64,000 nucleotides of DNA from Bryoerythrophyllum caledonicum (lineage: Eukaryota; Streptophyta; Bryopsida; Pottiales; Pottiaceae): NCBI GenBank assembly GCA_963971425.1, contig OZ020515.1, positions 34,235,856 through 34,299,855 of the forward strand. Direction: 5' to 3'. Shown here one piece after another: positions 58,158 to 64,000 of the stretch. The notes below the pieces were generated by a model that was not told where the DNA came from, searched no databases, and was given only the letters and a program-made list of their open reading frames with translations. Position numbers and translations under genes: made by a program. How positions within the stretch are numbered: the first letter of the stretch is position 1; each line of letters begins with the position of its first letter.

Positions 58158-60900
58158 TACTGGAGTAGAAGCAAACAAATGTGTTATTATAGTTTAAATA
58201 GACTTTAATTCCCTTTTCTTCTCCCCACAATTTACTTTGAGGGTTTGTTGAAGAGAAGGAGGATAGGACTTGTTGAGTGTGACATGTGCTGTTAGTGCAA
58301 AGAACGTCTCTACAAGAATCTATAAAGATCCACACAAGTACAACGTAGGAGGATACGCCTTGAATATTGGTGTATCTCAAGTCACAAAAAAAATTGAATA
58401 TAGTAGGGGCACTAAGTGTACATGGTTGTCGATTTGCAAAATAAAATGTAACTGAAAGGTAGTGTGAGGAGGAGTAAACAAATGAGATAGGGATTGAGAA
58501 ATTGGTGGTAGAGAGAGAGGAGGTTGGAAACGGTGATATGTAGGACCTGATGGAAATGGGAGTTGAGCAGCACCACTTGGGCATTGTGTTGTTACGACAC
58601 TACAAGGTGTAAAGGAGGTACTTTGGTACTTCAGGGTTGGCGTAGATTCCTCCGGGAAGAGCACATTAGCACACATCCACGATACGCTTTGGTGCACACC
58701 ATCCTGTATTCTTTGGTACTTCAATGTTGATATGAGTTTGCTTTAGGGAGAGTGTTTTGACGCGGCCTTCGTGTGGTGGCCAACACACTGCCTAAGTCTT
58801 GACTATGTCCAAGGTCTTTCCATCGCTTTTCTGTACAACACGGGCATGCACAAGTAAGGTGGTGTGATTTGTAGACATATAGAGAAGGCAGTGAGACAAA
58901 AGCAAGGTAGGAGAAGAGCATGTTGAGTCAGGGAGAAAAGGTGGACTTTTCTGGAAAGGAGCAAAAAATTGCTACTTTTGGTGTTGGTGGTCTTCTTGAA
59001 GTCTGCTTGGTCTGCAGGTCCTAGAGGGTTCTTAGTGGCTGCTCTGAGTTGTGGGTGCGCCCGACGAGTTGGTCGCGCACGGCAACGTCGTGGTGAGTGC
59101 GTAGGGTCAACGAGGTGTGGGACAATGCTGCAGCTTCAAGGATCAAGGTATGATCATAAGGGAGAGAGGAGGTGAGGTTTCTCTCGCTTGGAGTTTTATT
59201 TGAGTGTATCGCTGCTAGGCTATGGTTAGGCGGTTTGTGACCCAACGATGGGCACCGTCTTCATTAGGGTTTGTGGGTGCTGGAATCGTGTGCCATCGTA
59301 AGATGTAGATCGTGTGGTTCTTGCTCCATCGTGCATCTTCTCTCTGTAGCCAATGTTGGCACTACAGACAAGATTAGGTAGATTCGTGTGGATATCGTCA
59401 GGTGGATTTCCATGGACGAGGACACTGTTAACCGTTTCTTGTGCAGAAATTTGAGAGGGAATTAGAGCACATACCTGGATGATGCTGCCATTGATTAGGA
59501 TTTGATAACTGGACAATGACATTATTGGTGGCATGTTTGCGGATGGGCGTTCCACCTTGGAAGGTATGGAGAGGCGGTTCCTTTTTACGTTGGTCTTGAT
59601 TGCAGTGCCTCTCCGTGTTCAAGCACTCTCGGCTTCTCAATCCTTTGTTTCGGCTCTTGCATCTTGTCTTGGATTCTTGAGCTTCTTGGTCGCTCTCTTT
59701 CTTCTTCATGCTGTTCGTTTTGACAGTGTCTTCTTGAGGTGTTTCCATTGTTGGTTTACATGGGTGTTGATATGGATTCGTTCATGAGTATCGCAGACAC
59801 GAATAAGAAATGAAAGGAGGTTTAGAATGCATACATGGATTGACGAGGTTGGGAATGTGGCTTGCTTGAATCTGGTGTTGTTGTTTGGATCGTCAATGAT
59901 AGGATTGGTGATGTCTTGTGTTTGTTGTTTGGCAGTTTCCACGATGCTCTTGAGGTGATGGTGATGGCACTATTTTGTTGAAGTTGGCTTCTCTGTCGAT
60001 CTTTTTACGAACTTCGATTGGTTTCTTTTGGGCTATTGATCTTGATTTTGGCATTGATTGATCTTACTTTTGCTTCTGTCTTGGCGTTGTTTGTCTTGGC
60101 AAGGGAGTTGTCTACAACTTTGGTGTTGGAAGTCAAGGAATTTACCGGCTGATGATGTAGTAGCAAGTGCTTACAACTCTGCCTTGCAATCGTGATCAAA
60201 TTTTGATTTTTGCTTCTTTCTTGTTGTCTATTAGTTTTACCTGCAAAGCTCACCTCACCACAGATCACGTAAAGAGAGATTGTTGTAGGGTTTTTGTAAC
60301 TTACGTGATCATTTGTATGTTGTAGGTTGGTTGCTGGTTGTTGATGATCAAGCGGGCTCCTGCTGCGGCCTGTCGGTGGAGTTGTTGGTTGTTGGCAATC
60401 GAGTGGGCTCCTGCGAAGGCCTATCGGTAGAGTAGTTGGTTGTTGATGATATGGCTTGATCTGGCAACTGCCAGTCAGTGGAGCTGTTGTCTACATCGTG
60501 TAGTCTTCAATGTAATTCCTGTAGAAGGTGTTTGGTGTTGCAGCTGTCGTTTCTTGTTTGGTCTTGTTTCGCATAGTTTTGTGTGGGTTTGCTGATGCAA
60601 GCTTGAAATACGCTCCTGGGTATCTATGCTCTGATTTGAATATATCAATTGTTAATGCAATTGAGCAGTTGTTCGATATGGCCTTGCCTAGTTTGTATAA
60701 ATGTGATCTATTTTGTTTGCTCATATCACATGCAATGAATCCAAAGGTGTAAAGGACAATAAGAAAGAAAGAAATACTAAGAGGTAAGAGCGTAGTTGTG
60801 ACATGTATTTGTGGTCATTGCATTTGTTGTTGGTGTCGATACATTACTTGAGGCCTACGCTTGTTGGTGTTGTCCTTCATCGTTTATTGTTAACCGAGCT
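58158..60900 (-). other. Probable leader region of the minus-strand ORF1 copy
   Basis: This stretch precedes the ORF1 copy in its sense and has no recognisable gene. It holds a tandem repeat at 60320-60490 ('ggttgttggcaatcgagtgggctcctgc', about 65-70 bp period, nearly three units). By position it parallels the repeated leader of the plus-strand LINE. That it is a LINE 5' UTR is inference. Confidence 0.4.
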
Positions 60901-62050
60901 TGAGAGGCTTCGGTGTAGTCATTCTAGATTCTAGTTTAGCTTCCAAAAACTAGGTCTAGATCTAGAGAATGTTCTTGTACAAGTGTGAGGCAAAATAGCT
61001 TCCCCCTAAGGAGGAGGTACAACTCACAAGGTCCTAATCACAACCATGGGGTCAACCCTAATTGGAGAATGGTTGTGCAAGATTTTGGTCATCCCAATCT
61101 TACTAGGATTGAACTTGGTTAATTTTGTTGTGCAACTTCTGTACCTAGGCAATTAGGGTGGGGGCACCGGATTAGCCCCCCCTAGACTATTAAATAATTA
61201 CCTCCATGCCCTAGTTGAATTGGTTTGATTCAACCCATGACTTGAGGCAAATCAACCTAATTGTCATTGTTCTTCCTTTTCTTTTTCTTGTTATCTTTTT
61301 CTTAGTTCTTTCTTAACTTGATTTAGAATTATTTTTTGCACGGGGGTTAACTAACGCAAAACTTTCCTTGCTAATAACTTTTTGGTCATGAGCTAGAATT
61401 GAACATTTTATGCGTCTAATGTTACTAGTTTGAGTGATTAACTTGATGGAGCATTAAGATCCCCAATTGAACTCACAAATGAGCCTCATGCAAGACAACC
61501 AACGGCAACTTAGGTGATGCAAACTTCAACCAACCATAACTTTACGCCTGCAACCCGGAATGGAGCGTTTATTTTGTCTAGTATTACTGATTTTGCATGA
61601 TGAACTTGACCAAGCACCTAAGCTTCTCCTTTAGACTGCCAACTATCACCAACAAGAGCATCCAACAGTGTGCAGTTAAGTTTCGCACGGAACTTCCCAT
61701 GCAGTGCACCTCCACCTCCAACTACTCATCCATCTTTGATTCCCAACCAATTCAGCTTATGCATGTGGTAGGCTATAATGTCATCAAGGGGTCATACACT
61801 TAATGTAGATTGAACTTACTTTGTTTTCCAAATTACGTTAAGATGCTTAGCTCACCGCCTAAGGTTAACTCTAATGAGTTGCGAGCATACAATCAATCAT
61901 TCCAATGGAAACCCTAAGCTTAATTCCGAGCCAATTTTTGGCAGCGCTACGGCGTAACTCTTATCACCAAGATATTGTCACCACATGACCAGCATGATAG
62001 CGGATTCTACGCTACACCAACAAGCATTCACACCAAGGTATAGGGGTTAA
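60901..62050. other. Sequence without a recognised gene
   Basis: No coding motif was found. A 68-codon frame at 61597-61803 is unremarkable. Confidence 0.45.
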
Positions 62051-62395
62051 GTGCATTCAATAAAAATGGAAGGGGGCTCCCTGGGGTGCTTGGCTGCCGC
62101 ACGAGGTCTCCTTCAAGGTCTGCTGGATGCCTTCAACCTCCCTGGTGGTCTGCCCTTGCTCTTGGGCTTGGGCTCTTTAGAGCCATCGATCCGATCTCTC
62201 GACGCCACCTTCCCTAGGCGCGCTCATGCTCACGGATCTCCTCGTGCCGCAATCTTCTCAGATATGGCTCCTTACACTCACTGCGATGGCCCCGGGCTCT
62301 ATCTCCGTTCTAGATCTTCCGCCCTGGTGCTCTGCTCTAGCCCTCTCGGCCCCCTATCCCCCATAGTCTTCTTCCTCCCACCGCGGCTACAATGA
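62051..62395 (+). other. GC-rich open frame, unknown
   Basis: A 114-codon frame rich in Leu, Pro, Ser and Arg (GCLAAARGLLQGLLDAFNLP), in a GC-rich patch just upstream of a LINE fragment. No domain is recognised. It may be a leader or host fragment rather than a gene. Confidence 0.25.
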
Positions 62396-62479
62396 CGCAA
62401 AACAAGGAATTATCACCAACCAACCTTCGTGAGAATTGGGCAGCGCTTCCGCACCTTTATCTCTCTCCAGACACCGATC

Positions 62480-63340
62480 CGCTTCCGTCTTGAGTGTGGA
62501 AACCCCCGCCATCGGCAACATGTGGATATGGACGAGATAGCTGGATATGACATCCACAACACTCAAAAAGAACTAAACATATCAAAAAGATTAAATGGAC
62601 TACAAAATATCCTACAAGCAGAAATGATGGTTGGATATAAAACTTTAAAAATCATCACCAAACAATTCCCAAACAAACCCGCCTATATATTCACTGATTG
62701 CCTTAACATCCTATACCTCATAAACACACACATAAAAACCCAACGACCCATCCTAACCACCCGGACCGCATCATCTTCTCTTCAGTAATAAACTTATTAC
62801 TCCAAAGAACTCAACCCACCTCATTATTAAAACTCAAAGCCCACGCCAACATTCTAGGAAATGAACAAGCAGACAAACTAGCCAAAAAAGGAAGCAACAA
62901 AACACACAAAAAAGCCTCTAAACCACACGAACATGCCCATCACACACCCCACTTCTACTAAAAAGATATGTAGCAAGACATGGAAAATACACCCGACAAA
63001 GGCTCCATACAATTCTTGGATAAACACCTAAAAAAACATGACTAAATAAACAATCTAGAAATTATAGCAATACAATTTTCAAACATTGAAAATTGGATCA
63101 ACAACAAAGGCATGTATCGATACCACAGATTTATGGAATTCCTCCAATATTATTTCAATGCCCAAACAATAAGCCTATTTAATTCCGAGCAGGCCAGTAT
63201 ATGGGTAATGCCCAAAAACAACTATTCTTTGGACTCAAAAGATTCTCCAACTTTTCATGCCCAACATGTGACTCAATCAATCCTAACACATGGCTCCACG
63301 TCCTACTAAAATGTCAACAACCACACATACACCTATGTTA
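62480..63340 (+). mobile_element. LINE fragment, RNase H to CCHC
   Basis: Homologous to about 33870-34700 of the long LINE: GNPRHR..., AGYDIHNTQKELNISKRLNG-LQNILQAEM, AYIFTDCLNILYLIN, KAHANILGNEQADKLAKKG, HEHAHHTPHFY and, near the end, NTWLHVLLKCQQPHIH. The CCHC cysteine mutated in the long copy is intact here. Several stops and frame changes are present. The fragment stops short of the REL-like domain and has no TTC tail, so both ends are missing. Confidence 0.8.
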
Positions 63341-64000
63341 AGCGGAGAACCAGGATTAGCAGACCCGGGTAGTAATTTTTATTTTTGGACTCCGGATGAG
63401 TTTTTAAGCTCTTGAGTGGATAAACCTGACCAAGCGGATGATTTCCTTCATGGACAATTTTTCATCCACTGGACTGGCCGGATGAAACCTGGCCAGACGA
63501 ATGATTTCCGTCCTGACTAGTTTCATCCATCAGTTGGATGAACCTGGGCATCTGGATGACTTCCATCCAGTCTAGTGTTCATCCGCCGGATGACTTCAGT
63601 TAGGGTTTGGTGCACATGGAGGGGGAGCTTGGAAGCTCTCTCTTTCTTTCTCCCACTTGGAACTTAGAATTAGAGCTTAGACACATTAGGGTTTGAGGGT
63701 TTAGGAGTGTGTTTTGAGGTCACATTGAGTTTGAGAGACTTTGCCATGTACAAACTATGAGCTAGCCAATAAATCCGACGTGATTTGAGGTTTTACAAGG
63801 TGTTTTGAGCAAATCAGGGTTTCTTAGGGTTTCTTAGGGTTTCTAGGGTTTATGTGAAAGTGAGTTTGTAGATCAACCTTCCTTTAACAACCCACTAATT
63901 ACCAAACGACATAACAAAGTTGTATGAGAAATAAGAAAAATGCTAGTCTCCTCTAGCTACTCTGGATGTTACACTCTCATGAATGATGGAACATTCAACA
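63341..64000. repeat. Degenerate GGATGA/TCATCC repeat cluster
   Basis: From 63395 to 63600 the words 'ccggatga', 'tttcatcca' and 'ggatgacttcc' alternate in both orientations roughly every 20-35 bp, forming many short inverted pairs. After it come 'agggtttctt' repeats (63815-63855). No gene recognised. Confidence 0.55.

Noticed and set aside
63815-63855. Telomere-like AGGGTTT repeats
   Set aside because: Only three or four degenerate units with a 10-bp period (AGGGTTTCTT), not the 7-bp plant telomere repeat array.

Overview
The window is nuclear DNA of a streptophyte (land plant or charophyte alga), AT-rich and dominated by transposable elements. The best lineage evidence is a three-exon gene at 46356-48620 encoding a GIL1/IRK-interacting-type (DUF641) protein, a green-plant family; its exons join in phase at canonical splice sites. 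A second, seven-exon gene on the minus strand (36324-39343) encodes a calcyphosine-like EF-hand protein. Proteins of this kind are typical of organisms with motile flagella, so a lineage with swimming cells or sperm would fit, but that is inference. A third gene at 8799-9985 (minus) joins a plastid-type leader to a DnaJ-like cysteine-rich zinc finger.

Layout. 1-6 kb: a minisatellite organised as a giant foldback structure (1735-3330) and two related decayed coding remnants. 6.1-6.9 kb: a Helitron Rep remnant with its own intron. 8-10 kb: a B3-like remnant and the zinc-finger gene. 11.27 kb to beyond 21.2 kb: a nearly complete minus-strand Helitron (HUH Rep plus PIF1-type helicase, 3' hairpin and CTAG end), split by a 5.16-kb insertion with TG...CA ends and a 5-bp target duplication. 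About 23-35.6 kb: a long LINE with a GC-rich repeated leader, ORF1, a duplicated 2A-like segment, and a polyprotein with AP endonuclease, reverse transcriptase, RNase H, CCHC and a C-terminal PD-(D/E)XK-like domain. 36-43 kb: the EF-hand gene, a 5S-rRNA-derived SINE, a LINE fragment and an uninterrupted (TTC)n run of about 300 bp. 45-49 kb: the GIL1-like gene. 51.2-52.9 kb: a DD34E Tc1/mariner element with intact ends. 54 kb: a CDC48 gene fragment. 57-61 kb: a minus-strand relative of the LINE ORF1 with a leader. 62.5-63.3 kb: another LINE fragment.

Most interesting system: a probable autonomous/non-autonomous retroposon pair. The SINE at 40496-40746 has a head matching plant 5S rRNA along its whole length, a 13-bp target duplication, and a tail homologous to the 3' end of the LINE at 35440-35575. 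Both end in TTC repeats. The LINE appears to encode two endonuclease types (AP-like and restriction-like), an architecture known from the Dualen/RandI group of green algae, and also carries 2A-like motifs. All homology statements come from reading motifs by eye; no database search was run.
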